Positions 37,449-46,315 of a stretch of 64,000 nucleotides of DNA are shown one piece after another. The notes below the pieces were generated by a model, which worked only from the letters and a program-made list of their open reading frames with translations, made no database searches and was not told where the DNA came from. Position 1 is the first letter of the stretch; each line of letters begins with the position of its first letter. The stretch covers positions 2,297,001 through 2,361,000 of the forward strand of contig NZ_CP048796.1 in assembly GCF_010748935.1 (NCBI RefSeq), in the 5' to 3' direction. Source of the stretch: Providencia vermicola. Lineage in GTDB: Bacteria > Pseudomonadota > Gammaproteobacteria > Enterobacterales > Enterobacteriaceae. Position numbers and translations under genes: made by a program.

Positions 37449-37937
37449 ATGGATCGCATAGATAAAATCACTCAACAATGGGCCAATCAACGTCCCGATT
37501 TAGATATTAGTTCGATGGGCTTGATAGGTCGTTTAAGCAATATCGTTTTCCATCTCACTCGTGAAATGGAAAAAGTATTTGCGCAATTTGGCCTTAATCG
37601 TTCAAGCTTTGATGTGCTAGCAACCTTACGCCGAGCAGGAAGTCCTTATACCCTATCCCCTGGTGATATGCTTGCTACTCTCATGGTTACGTCAGGGACA
37701 ATGACAAATCGAATCGATCAGCTAGAAAAAATTGGGTTAGTCGCACGCCACCCTAATCCTGAAGATGGGCGTGGTTTTTTGATTTCATTAACTGACAGTG
37801 GATTAGCTCTCATCGATCAAGCAATTGAAAAACATGTTGCCAATCAAGCAAGGCTAGTGGAAGGTTTAAGCCCTGAAGAACAGGCGTCGTTAAATCAAAT
37901 TTTACGCGTATTTCTTGCCTCTTTAGAAAGTCAATAA
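37449..37937 (+). CDS. PecS-like MarR-family regulator
   Basis: 162 aa. The N-terminal helix QQWANQRPDLDISSM is the extension typical of the PecS/UrtR subgroup, which binds urate or xanthine. Winged helix at about 55-115: SSFDVLATLRRAG, MLATLMVTSGTMTNRIDQLEKIGLV and RHPNPEDGRGFLISLT. In known relatives ligand binding relieves repression of the divergent exporter and of the regulator gene. The two palindromes upstream fit this. No ribosome binding site is seen, suggesting a leaderless transcript. Confidence 0.85.
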   Translation: MDRIDKITQQWANQRPDLDISSMGLIGRLSNIVFHLTREMEKVFAQFGLNRSSFDVLATLRRAGSPYTLSPGDMLATLMVTSGTMTNRIDQLEKIGLVARHPNPEDGRGFLISLTDSGLALIDQAIEKHVANQARLVEGLSPEEQASLNQILRVFLASLESQ

Positions 37938-38108
37938 ATCACCTTCTAGCTTCAAATTATTTGAGCGATATAACACTATCGCCCAATGTATCAACTTGCC
38001 ACTAGTTAATGCGTTATACAGTGCATTAAAGCCGAGCCATTCGCGAAGAAATAGAAAACTAAGATTTTAACGCAAAAATGTATAAGGCAACCTAAGCATA
38101 CCCCGACT

Positions 38109-38993
38109 TTATAACCAACCCTGCTTTTTATGCTGTGCACAAATCGGACATAAACGCTCATTTGGTTGCCAAGCTAAAAAAGAGAGTCGACATTTTTCGC
38201 ATTGACCATCGTAATAATGGTATATTCTTGCTTGATTATCTTTTGCCACAAAGGGTTTGACGTCAATGGATTGAGGAAAGCATACCACTTGGCAACTCAT
38301 ACAACCTGTGCATTTTTTCTCATCAAAAATAAATTGATTATTTTCTAATTTAATAGCCTGTTCATCACAAACTTTTGCGCAAGCACCACATAAAATACAA
38401 CTCTCTGCATTTAACTCAATCTGGAACCAACTATCTTGCGGATAAAATTGCTTACGCGCATTAAGACCGGTTCTGACTTGACCTTTACTTAATGGGTTTT
38501 CGTCTAATTTTTGTCGAAAAAATAATGAACGTCGCCCACTATCAACTTCAGGTGCTTCAGTCACCACTAGCTGCCAGACAGGCTCTTGAAGATGTTTAAG
38601 TTTTACATTCAGTGCAGCAAGTACTGGTAACCACTTATCCACTAATGGTTCAGCAATTTCTATGCCATTAATCTGATATTGCTTATGCCACACTAATAAC
38701 TCTTCAATACTAGCTAATGGCTCATCATGGCTAATGACTAAACGGTTATTATGATAGGAGCGTTCATGAGGATCGATATTATCGATTGCATCAACGGGGC
38801 ATGAAAACAAACAATTACCACATTGATAACAAAGTTGATTATCAATAGCAGCACTCATAGAACCTAAAGTAATCGCCTCAACAGGGCAAACCTGTGCACA
38901 ACTATCACAAGCACTATTTTTGAGGCGTTTTCTTACGCATTTACCATTAATCATAGGCTCAGGAGGAAGCTCCATCCTAATAAAACGCCTCAT
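38109..38993 (-). CDS. Polyferredoxin-type 4Fe-4S protein with C-terminal zinc ribbon
   Basis: 294 aa from the ATG at 38993, chosen because GGAG lies 9 nt upstream. Four cysteine clusters: an atypical first (C...ACDSCAQVCP), then CYQCGNCLFSCP, CILCGACAKVCD and CTGCMSCQVVCFP, the last two forming a classic 2[4Fe-4S] ferredoxin. The C-terminus has CEKC and CPIC, a likely zinc ribbon or rubredoxin-like site. No membrane helix or Tat signal. Probably a cytosolic electron carrier or maturation factor for an anaerobic oxidoreductase; no partner gene lies next to it. Confidence 0.75.
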   Translation of the reverse strand: MRRFIRMELPPEPMINGKCVRKRLKNSACDSCAQVCPVEAITLGSMSAAIDNQLCYQCGNCLFSCPVDAIDNIDPHERSYHNNRLVISHDEPLASIEELLVWHKQYQINGIEIAEPLVDKWLPVLAALNVKLKHLQEPVWQLVVTEAPEVDSGRRSLFFRQKLDENPLSKGQVRTGLNARKQFYPQDSWFQIELNAESCILCGACAKVCDEQAIKLENNQFIFDEKKCTGCMSCQVVCFPQSIDVKPFVAKDNQARIYHYYDGQCEKCRLSFLAWQPNERLCPICAQHKKQGWL

Positions 38994-39134
38994 ACAACTA
39001 AACTCCATGACTTAGCAATAAGCGCCATTATACCCATTAATCAGAATTTATGGGAATGATAGTAAACCAATGATTGATCATGGACAGGTAATAACAACAG
39101 TCACCACGATAGAGAGTATGATGATAACTGTTTT

Positions 39135-39794
39135 TTATACTCGTAATGCCCTACTCGCTAATAGACTTATTTGCTGTAAAATTTCATCAAGTAATGATTG
39201 GTCAATGTTATCTTGATTCAACCTTTTCAATAACGGTCTTTTCGCCACGACGAAACCTAAGACCTGACCAATCATTGCATGTGCACGAATAATTGCAGTC
39301 TGTTCATCCAGTTGGTTGATAAACTGAATCAATCCTGATAACCGAATATGAAATGGTTCAATAAAATCACGATAAATAATTTGGTAATTCTCTGTCGGTT
39401 CAAGCTGCTCCCTTAAGATCAATACCGAATAATAATTATGCGCTGGCTGTAACAACGCATTCCCAAGACCATTGATTAACATATGCAGTAAAGCATTGGC
39501 TTCTTCTGTTTGTCTGGATGACTGCTGTGTCAGTTTCGTGAAAGCCCGATCAAATTCATGAGGATGGCTCGCAGCCGCAAGATCGGACGCAATTTTTTGA
39601 ATGACAGCGGAATAGACCCCTAACTTTCCTCCCATATGATAAGGAATGGCTGATTGGTTGACCCCTGCATTGTCAGCTAACTGACGAGTTCTTACCCCAG
39701 CAATTCCATGAAGAGCAAATAATTTGATGCCTTCATTTATCAATTTTTCTTTGGTTAGCTCAGAAGAAAGCGTATTTTTATTCGTTTCTGTCAT
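39135..39794 (-). CDS. TetR-family regulator (CecR-like)
   Basis: 219 aa. TetR helix-turn-helix at about 15-60 (LINEGIKLFALHGIAGVRTRQLADNAGVNQSAIPYHMGGK), where YHMGGK replaces the common YHFxSK, a feature of the CecR/YbiH subgroup with a DUF1956-type C-terminal domain. It starts 21 bp after the M24 peptidase-like gene on the same strand, so they form an operon likely controlled by this regulator at the 41093-41110 palindrome. Inducer unknown. Confidence 0.85.
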   Translation of the reverse strand: MTETNKNTLSSELTKEKLINEGIKLFALHGIAGVRTRQLADNAGVNQSAIPYHMGGKLGVYSAVIQKIASDLAAASHPHEFDRAFTKLTQQSSRQTEEANALLHMLINGLGNALLQPAHNYYSVLILREQLEPTENYQIIYRDFIEPFHIRLSGLIQFINQLDEQTAIIRAHAMIGQVLGFVVAKRPLLKRLNQDNIDQSLLDEILQQISLLASRALRV

Positions 39795-39815
39795 ATCCCG
39801 CTGTGACCTTATGGG

Positions 39816-41081
39816 TTAAATATCGGCTCGCATCAAATACGTGGAATTAGTATTTAATTCAATGCCTTTTTCTTTGCCAACGACGACGGTTCCGCCTAAA
39901 TTACATAAATGATAACCAAAGGCGCAATTAGGTTCAAACGCAAACGTCATACCTGCTTTTAGTACTAATTCTCTGCCTGGATTAGGTAACCTTTCTAATT
40001 GGCGATACTTTTGTGCAATAGGCAGTGATTCAATGCCAGGCGCTGTGTCGAAACCAATTGGCCCATAAGGATTAATACTATGAATCAATGGATGCACATG
40101 CCAACCCTTTGATTTTAATAAAGGTTGTTCCATTTTATCGACAACCTCGCCAAAAGTAACCCCTTCTTTCAAATATTCAATACCAATTTCATAGCACTCA
40201 CGTGCCACTTCGGCGGCTCTTTCGACGTTAGGATGAACTTTACCGACAGCAACAGCGGCTTGATGTTGAGTTTCATACATGCCATACAAAGCAAATATTT
40301 CTGTTAAAACAATATCACCCTCTTGGATTTCACGAGGTTTTTGTGAACGATATTGCCACGCGGGTTGTCCCCAACCAATATATTCAGGGCCCGAACCCAT
40401 TAAGATTTCAGCCGTAAATCCTCCCATAGATAAACAAGTCGATGTCACAGCAGCTGCAATGTCGGCTTCAGTATTCCCCGGAATTGCAGTTGCACGCATG
40501 GCTTCACTCATCGCTTCACCAATCATCGCAGCATGCCGAATATGTGCTAACTCCTCTTCACTTTTAACGGAAGCTAACTGGAAAAATTGTTTATACACGG
40601 GAACAAAATGGATATTGGGTAACCTTTTTTTAATTTCTGTTAAGGTATTAAATGGCATTGCCCCATCAAAATAGAAAGGAGGGTATGGCTCTAAGCCTAT
40701 TACTCCTATTTTGGCGTTGGATGAGATATCTAAATCAATTAATATTTGTGCAATATTACGCCCTGTTTTACCTACAACAATTTGTTCAGGTGAAATCCAC
40801 TGTAGATCACCACGCATGGCTGCTTGCATATGGTCAGCAACCATCATGGGAGCAAAAGTAACCACGACTGGCGGCTTATCAAGGTGGAACAAAACAACCG
40901 ATCCTAATCGGTCATTGGTAAAATAATGGTCGATACAAAATGGTGCTGGTGCCGCAGACTCCCTATCACCATATACCATCAAGACTTCAAGACCATTAGC
41001 TTGCATAATTTGACGTGCAAGGTTCCACCTTCTATCTCGTTCATTAATAGAAAATGTATTTGGGATCATCGTATTTTTCAT
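39816..41081 (-). CDS. M24 (pita-bread fold) peptidase-like protein with altered metal site
   Basis: 421 aa. An N-terminal creatinase-type domain (about 1-175, NERDRRWNLARQIMQANGLEVLMVYGD) is followed by an M24 catalytic-type domain (about 190-421). Where peptidases have the two metal-binding Asp residues, this protein has Glu residues with different spacing (TEIFALYGMYETQHQ); one later Glu is kept (FAFEPNC) but the last ligand position reads LGGTVVV, lacking the usual Glu. The fold is therefore clear but standard dinuclear aminopeptidase chemistry is doubtful; a creatinase-like or DddP-like lyase or hydrolase is possible. GAGG precedes the ATG. Operon with the TetR gene. Confidence 0.8.
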   Translation of the reverse strand: MKNTMIPNTFSINERDRRWNLARQIMQANGLEVLMVYGDRESAAPAPFCIDHYFTNDRLGSVVLFHLDKPPVVVTFAPMMVADHMQAAMRGDLQWISPEQIVVGKTGRNIAQILIDLDISSNAKIGVIGLEPYPPFYFDGAMPFNTLTEIKKRLPNIHFVPVYKQFFQLASVKSEEELAHIRHAAMIGEAMSEAMRATAIPGNTEADIAAAVTSTCLSMGGFTAEILMGSGPEYIGWGQPAWQYRSQKPREIQEGDIVLTEIFALYGMYETQHQAAVAVGKVHPNVERAAEVARECYEIGIEYLKEGVTFGEVVDKMEQPLLKSKGWHVHPLIHSINPYGPIGFDTAPGIESLPIAQKYRQLERLPNPGRELVLKAGMTFAFEPNCAFGYHLCNLGGTVVVGKEKGIELNTNSTYLMRADI

Positions 41082-41092
41082 AAAAACCTCAT

Positions 41093-41110
41093 TTCATTCA
41101 TTTGAATGAA
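41093..41110. promoter_or_regulatory. Palindromic operator upstream of the M24-TetR operon
   Basis: Perfect 18-bp palindrome TTCATTCA-TT-TGAATGAA, only 12 bp before the M24 gene start, so it overlaps the 5' end of the transcript or the promoter. The TetR gene of the operon is the likely binder. Confidence 0.7.
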
Positions 41111-41219
41111 TTAAATGTAGATCATATCCTAACCGTTTGTCAAAAAAATTTGTGTTATGTGAGTAAATATATGATGTAAATGTCTCTAAGGTATTGTTTA
41201 AACATATCTAAATTCATAT

Positions 41220-42416
41220 TTAAAAATGAGTGATTTTTGATTTTAAATTAACCATAGAGAGTCTACGTTTAGCGTATTCAAAGCTTGGACGTCTGACTGA
41301 GGGTAATTCATTTTTCCACAAAGGATTAATGTTAATGTGGTAACCCTCTTCTTTGGCTATTGTTATCAATTCCGCCAATTCCTCTTTATTGGCGATAATG
41401 CATAACTCATCAAAATGCCCTATCTTTTTAGGTAAAGCAAAAGTGGCGGGAAAATTTGCCTCTAATTCAGTCATTGGATTCGTCGCATCTGCACTATGAT
41501 GGACCACTTTTTCGGCCTCTCCCACCAGCGCTTTATTGATCAACGAGATCATTTCCTTTGCCCGTGGTGAGGCATTACCTACCTCACGATCTTCATTCTG
41601 ATAAAAATGAGTTTCATCCATGTAACCTTGTCTCAGGTTTGAGTCTTTAGGTAAATTTTGATATGTTTCAATACGTTGTTTATATATTGAATGTGCGACA
41701 TCAGGGACGGGTACCCTATCTTGAGAACCAAAATATCGCATATGTGGGCCAATCAATAACAGATCATAATCAGCAGTAATAGGAACAAAGTTTTGAACAG
41801 AAGCCAACACTTCAAGTGTTTTTCCTTCAAAATAAATACGGTATTTCTGCTGTTGTGGTAGCCATTTAGCTTCAAATTGATAATTGCGTCGACTCGGTCC
41901 TTCAGCAGTAAAGTGCCTAATACCTTGTGAGTTTTCGAAACTAAGCTGATGAATCGCCCCCAACTGTAATAAGGTTTGTAACCGCTCCTCCGTTATTTCA
42001 AGCGGTACCGGTATAGAATGTCCTTTTTCAATACAATCACGTACAAAAACGTTATATTTATCAATTTGTTGTTCTGATTTATTCTCTAATTTGCTAAAAC
42101 GTTGGTCGACACAAATTAACCCTGCCTGTGCCCCCCATGAAGCACTTTTACCTTTAATATGAAAGCCCTTTGTTGGATTACCCGCAGCAATCAGCTGTGT
42201 TGCAAAACGATCAACAGGGCGGATACCAATAATACAATCTTGTTCCTTTGCAACTTGATGTAATGGAGATAAATGGCTCGATACTATACCTGTATTCCGG
42301 CTAACCTCTTCTACGAGTCGTTCTATGCTATAAGTGCATTTCTGTTCTGTAGAAGGGGTTAAGTTTTCATGATATTCATTACTAATCTTGTGGTGATATT
42401 TATGTATTGGGATCAT
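41220..42416 (-). CDS. ExoY-type nucleotidyl cyclase toxin
   Basis: 398 aa, about the full length of Pseudomonas aeruginosa ExoY (378 aa), and similar along its whole length. Conserved blocks: GIRPVDRFATQLI; the nucleotide site TKGFHIKGKSASWGAQAG (K83, K88, K90); LICVDQRFSK; ADYDLLLIGP with the metal-binding Asp pair D216/D218; GNASPR; and HHSADATNP with H306/H307 and N313. These match the catalytic Lys, Asp and His/Asn residues of ExoY and of edema factor. ExoY relatives are delivered into host cells, activated by F-actin and make cGMP/cAMP. No calmodulin domain, signal peptide, secretion system gene or chaperone is visible here. AAGGAAGG before the ATG indicates strong translation. Confidence 0.88.
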   Translation of the reverse strand: MIPIHKYHHKISNEYHENLTPSTEQKCTYSIERLVEEVSRNTGIVSSHLSPLHQVAKEQDCIIGIRPVDRFATQLIAAGNPTKGFHIKGKSASWGAQAGLICVDQRFSKLENKSEQQIDKYNVFVRDCIEKGHSIPVPLEITEERLQTLLQLGAIHQLSFENSQGIRHFTAEGPSRRNYQFEAKWLPQQQKYRIYFEGKTLEVLASVQNFVPITADYDLLLIGPHMRYFGSQDRVPVPDVAHSIYKQRIETYQNLPKDSNLRQGYMDETHFYQNEDREVGNASPRAKEMISLINKALVGEAEKVVHHSADATNPMTELEANFPATFALPKKIGHFDELCIIANKEELAELITIAKEEGYHININPLWKNELPSVRRPSFEYAKRRLSMVNLKSKITHF

Positions 42417-42620
42417 AAGCCTTCCTTAGCTGATCAGGTAAATTCCTTCACCTTGTATCAAAATCCCTCTCCGTTCGCTTGCATAAAGCGACTTCTTGAT
42501 ATTGATATAAAAAATAAATAGTTACATGTATTTATGACAAATAACACCTTGCGATAATACATAATCTAATTATGTCTGTATAATGTGTTAAGCTAGTTAA
42601 TACATTAATAATTTTTAATG

Positions 42621-42654
42621 TTTTTGCCTTTTTCCCAGTTGTTCAAGGCAAAAA
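42621..42654. promoter_or_regulatory. Perfect 10-bp inverted repeat upstream of yqhD
   Basis: TTTTTGCCTT (42621-42630) pairs with AAGGCAAAAA (42645-42654) around a 14-nt loop, 35 bp before the yqhD ATG in a divergent region. It has terminator shape (A-run and T-run on both sides) but sits where no gene ends, so an operator or attenuator is more likely. Confidence 0.5.
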
Positions 42655-42689
42655 AATATCCCTGTTCCATGCTGAAATAAGGTCTATCT

Positions 42690-43847
42690 ATGAAAAATTT
42701 CGAATTTTATAACCCAACACGTATTGTCTTTGGTGAAGGTAAAATCGCTGAATTGAATAGATTGGTGCCAAAAGAAGCCAAAGTTTTGATCCTTTTTGGC
42801 GGCGAAAGCGCTCGTAAAACAGGCACATTAGATGAGGTTGAAAAAGCATTAGGTAACCGTCAAATTGGCCTATTTGGTGGTATTGAAGCCAATCCGCGCT
42901 ATGAAACCTTAATCAAAGCCGTCGATAAAATTCATCAAGAAGGCTATGACTATTTATTGGCTGTCGGTGGTGGCTCAGTCATTGATGGAACTAAATTTGT
43001 CGCTGCTGCTGCAAATTTTTCTGGCGATAGTTGGGACATTCTCACTAGCGGCGGTGAAAAAGTGAATACCGCGTTGCCTTTTGGTACTGTGTTAACACTG
43101 CCGGCAACAGGTTCAGAAATGAATAAAAACGCTGTAATTACCCGTGAAGCAACACATTCTAAACGTGCTTTTATGCATGATACTGTGTATCCACAGTTTT
43201 CTATTTTAGATCCCGTAAAGACATTTACTCTCCCTCCACGCCAAATCAGTAATGGTGTCATTGATGCTTTTGTTCACGTGATGGAACAGTATTTAACCTA
43301 TCCAGCGAATGCGCCTGTACAAGATGTTTTCGCTGAAGGCTTATTAAAAACGCTGATTGATATCGGCCCTAAAGCCTTAGCTAACCCACATGATTACGAT
43401 ACGCGTGCGAGTTTAATGTGGACTGCAACTTTAGCATTAAATGGTCTTATCGGTGTTGGCGTGCCACAAGATTGGTCAACACATATGTTAGGACATGAAA
43501 TTACTGCATTATATGGGTTAGATCACGCGCAAACTCTTGCGATTGTATTACCGTCTATGTTGCTCGAAAAACGCCATCAAAAACAGGCTAAACTTGTGCA
43601 ATATGCACAACAAGTCTGGGGTATTCATGAAGGCTCTGAAGAACAACAGGCTATTCGTGCCATTGAACTCACTCGAGAGTTTTTTGAACGAATGAATGTG
43701 AAAACGCGCTTCAGCGATTACAATTTGAATCAAGATGTCATTGAACCTTTAGTAGAAAGTTTGATCAAAAATGGCATGACCGCGCTGGGTGAGCATCATG
43801 ACATTACACCTGAAATCAGCCGCCGTATTTATATTGCGTCTTTATAA
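42690..43847 (+). CDS. yqhD: NADPH-dependent aldehyde reductase YqhD
   Basis: 385 aa, iron/zinc-containing alcohol dehydrogenase family. Coenzyme motif AVGGGSVIDGTKF and PATGSEMNKNAV; metal ligands in DAFVHVMEQ, HMLGHEITALYGLDHAQTLA. The match to E. coli YqhD is close over the full length. Reduces short-chain aldehydes from lipid peroxidation, methylglyoxal and furans in the cytosol. In E. coli YqhC activates it; no yqhC neighbour is present here. Followed after 49 bp by yghU with a shared terminator, so probably one detoxification operon. Confidence 0.95.
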   Translation: MKNFEFYNPTRIVFGEGKIAELNRLVPKEAKVLILFGGESARKTGTLDEVEKALGNRQIGLFGGIEANPRYETLIKAVDKIHQEGYDYLLAVGGGSVIDGTKFVAAAANFSGDSWDILTSGGEKVNTALPFGTVLTLPATGSEMNKNAVITREATHSKRAFMHDTVYPQFSILDPVKTFTLPPRQISNGVIDAFVHVMEQYLTYPANAPVQDVFAEGLLKTLIDIGPKALANPHDYDTRASLMWTATLALNGLIGVGVPQDWSTHMLGHEITALYGLDHAQTLAIVLPSMLLEKRHQKQAKLVQYAQQVWGIHEGSEEQQAIRAIELTREFFERMNVKTRFSDYNLNQDVIEPLVESLIKNGMTALGEHHDITPEISRRIYIASL

Positions 43848-43896
43848 ATAACTCGGTACTTACTCAATGTAGCAAGCTAACGAATTGGAGATAAAA

Positions 43897-44736
43897 ATGA
43901 ATAATTCAACCTATACCCCTCCTAAAGTTTGGAAATGGGAAAAAGGTAACGGTGGTAAATTTGCGAATATTAATCGCCCTGTATCAGGTGCAACACATGA
44001 AAAAGCCCTGCCTATTGGGAAGCACCCTCTACAACTTTACTCGTTAGGGACTCCTAATGGGCAAAAAGTGACTATTATGCTGGAAGAGTTACTGGAGCTA
44101 GGGATTAAAGAAGCAGAATATGATGCTTGGTTGATTAATATCAGTGAAGGCGATCAATTCAGCTCAGGATTTGTAGAAATCAATCCAAACTCGAAAATTC
44201 CAGCGCTCGTCGATCGGAGTGGTGAGCAACCGATACGAATATTTGAGTCTGGCTCAATATTGACTTATCTTGCTGAAAAATTTTCTGTATTTTTACCCAC
44301 AACACAGCCTGAACGGGCGGAAACCTTATCTTGGCTATTTTGGCAAATGGGTTCGGCTCCTTTTCTGGGCGGCGGTTTTGGGCATTTTTATGCGTATGCG
44401 CCAGAAAAATTCGAATATCCGATCAATCGATTTGCAATGGAAGCTAAGCGCCAACTTGATGTACTCGACCAACGCTTGGCCAATAATCAATATATTGCAG
44501 GTAAGCATTACTCCATCGCGGATATTGCGATTTGGCCATGGTACGGAGCATTAGTTAAAGGCTGGCAATACGATGCGGGTGAATTTTTGAGTGTTCATGA
44601 ATATAAACATCTACTTCGCTGGGCTGATGAAATCTATGCCCGTCCAGCAGTACAACGTGGACGCCGTGTTAACCGTCTGCAAGGTGATCCTGCTCAACAA
44701 GTTCGTGAACGCCACGATGCCAGTGATCTACTGTAA
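43897..44736 (+). CDS. yghU: Glutathione S-transferase family disulfide reductase YghU
   Basis: 279 aa from the ATG at 43897, preceded by GGAG (a TTG 12 bp upstream overlaps that site and is not the start). Thioredoxin-like N-domain with LYSLGTPNGQKVTIMLEEL and FVEINPNSKIPALVD, FESGSILTYLAEKF for glutathione gamma-Glu contact, then the helical C-domain with YSIADIAIWPWYGALV. The TPNG segment is typical of the Nu-class YghU/YfcG enzymes, which bind two glutathiones and reduce disulfides and organic peroxides. Downstream of yqhD. Confidence 0.93.
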   Translation: MNNSTYTPPKVWKWEKGNGGKFANINRPVSGATHEKALPIGKHPLQLYSLGTPNGQKVTIMLEELLELGIKEAEYDAWLINISEGDQFSSGFVEINPNSKIPALVDRSGEQPIRIFESGSILTYLAEKFSVFLPTTQPERAETLSWLFWQMGSAPFLGGGFGHFYAYAPEKFEYPINRFAMEAKRQLDVLDQRLANNQYIAGKHYSIADIAIWPWYGALVKGWQYDAGEFLSVHEYKHLLRWADEIYARPAVQRGRRVNRLQGDPAQQVRERHDASDLL

Positions 44737-44761
44737 TTCCGTTAATTCATTATGATGCATT

Positions 44762-44798
44762 AAGCCTTATACTATTTGTATAAGGCTTTTTATTTTTT
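44762..44798 (+). terminator. Rho-independent terminator after yghU
   Basis: Perfect 11-bp stem AAGCCTTATAC / GTATAAGGCTT with a 5-nt loop, then TTTATTTTTT. Overlaps the end of the convergent MFS gene by 2 bp. Confidence 0.92.
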
Positions 44799-46218
44799 AC
44801 GGATGCTTTGGAAGCTCTTTCATTGTCGCTTTGCCGATAATCTTTAATAATAAAACCGCCGCACAGACCGCCATTAAAAAGTTAAACACTAATCCCAAAC
44901 TAACTGCATTTTTAAGTTGCTCAAAGGGTAATTGGTATGAGAAATGAGTTAAGCCATATTGCATGACCACTGATACTGCTGTTGCGCCTATTGCGGCGCC
45001 AACTTGCTGTAATGTCGCCGTAAAACCAGAAGCTTGCCCTACCATTTGGGATGTTACTTTCGCAAGAACTAGGTTCAACATTGGCGTCATAATCATTCCT
45101 TGAGTAAAGCCTATAGCCAGCAGAATAGGACTCAGCCATACCACTGAATGATTTGATGAAAACCAATAGAGACCGGTCAGTAATAATATATAGCTAGCCC
45201 CATAAAATACGGCTCCCCAAAATACAATTCGCTCACCATAACGATTTATCCAATGGGGCGTGAGTAATGAGGAAATAACAAAACCAACACTGGCTGGAAC
45301 AAAAACTAAGCCTGATAAAAAAGGCGTTAACCCGATTCCGTTCTGAAGTAACAAAGACAACATTAAAGGAAATGCGGATGAAGTCGCATAAACACTCATT
45401 ACCACCCATAAACCAATAACAAAAGAGCGATGACGCAAAATACGCATACTTAACAATGGGGCTTTTTCCTGTTTTTCCATCTTCAGTTCATGACGAACAA
45501 ACAACGTTAACATCAATACGCCACATAAAAACAGTAGTGAGCTCACTGTTGACCAGCCCCACACGGGCAACATGAGAAACGGTAATAACCCACAACAAAT
45601 ACCCATACTTGACAAGAAAACGCCCCCCCAATCTAAATCAACTCGATTTTTTTCTCCTTCCTGTAAGAATCGAGATAAGGCAATAGCAAGAATACCTATC
45701 GGCACATTAACAAGAAAAATAGTTCGCCAATTGAGTTCAAATAGATTTAATGTGATTAACCAACCACCAAACGCCTGCCCTGCAATGGCCGCTAATCCCA
45801 AACTCATTCCTAAATAACCGAAGGCTTTTTTAGCCTGAGATTCATTAAAATTTAATCGAATACTGGCATATACCTGTGGGAAAAGTAATGCGGCAGACAG
45901 CCCCTGCAAGAAGCGAGCGATAACTAATAATGTCGCTGTCGGCGCAAGTGCACAAAATAAAGATGTGATCGTAAAAAATACCATGCCAGTGCGGTATAAG
46001 GACTTTTTACCATAAATATCACCTAAGCGCCCGCCAGTAATTAGCAATAGACCAAAGGCCAATTCATAACCGACAATGATTAATGTTAGTTCGGTTAAAT
46101 TAGCATTCAATGACTGTTGAATACTAACTATGGCAACATTCACCACAAATAAATCAAAAATTGTTACAAACCCTGCCAATAATAAGACAAAGAGTGCGAT
46201 ACGTTGCTGCTGATTCAT
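44797..46218 (-). CDS. MFS drug exporter, DHA2 (14-TMS) family
   Basis: 473 aa, 14 predicted transmembrane helices. FDLFVVNVAIVSI in TM1, GRLGDIYGKKSLYRTG as motif A in loop 2-3, RFLQGLSAALLFPQ as motif B in TM4 and GGWLI as motif C in TM5 are all present. Proton-driven export of drugs or dyes is expected for the family; substrate unknown. Divergent from a helix-turn-helix regulator with a dyad in the 97-bp spacer, so locally regulated. Confidence 0.9.
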   Translation of the reverse strand: MNQQQRIALFVLLLAGFVTIFDLFVVNVAIVSIQQSLNANLTELTLIIVGYELAFGLLLITGGRLGDIYGKKSLYRTGMVFFTITSLFCALAPTATLLVIARFLQGLSAALLFPQVYASIRLNFNESQAKKAFGYLGMSLGLAAIAGQAFGGWLITLNLFELNWRTIFLVNVPIGILAIALSRFLQEGEKNRVDLDWGGVFLSSMGICCGLLPFLMLPVWGWSTVSSLLFLCGVLMLTLFVRHELKMEKQEKAPLLSMRILRHRSFVIGLWVVMSVYATSSAFPLMLSLLLQNGIGLTPFLSGLVFVPASVGFVISSLLTPHWINRYGERIVFWGAVFYGASYILLLTGLYWFSSNHSVVWLSPILLAIGFTQGMIMTPMLNLVLAKVTSQMVGQASGFTATLQQVGAAIGATAVSVVMQYGLTHFSYQLPFEQLKNAVSLGLVFNFLMAVCAAVLLLKIIGKATMKELPKHP

Positions 46219-46270
46219 AATCTTCTCATTCAGACGACTAAAGAATGAGGACTATAAATAGAAAATTATC

Positions 46271-46288
46271 ATGGTACAATTTAACCAT
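46271..46288. promoter_or_regulatory. Dyad between the DHA2 exporter and HTH regulator
   Basis: ATGGT (46271-46275) and ACCAT (46284-46288), an 18-bp interrupted palindrome in the divergent spacer, 27 bp before the regulator start. Candidate operator. Confidence 0.45.
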
Positions 46289-46315
46289 TTATACTATTAC
46301 TAAAGACAATAGGCT

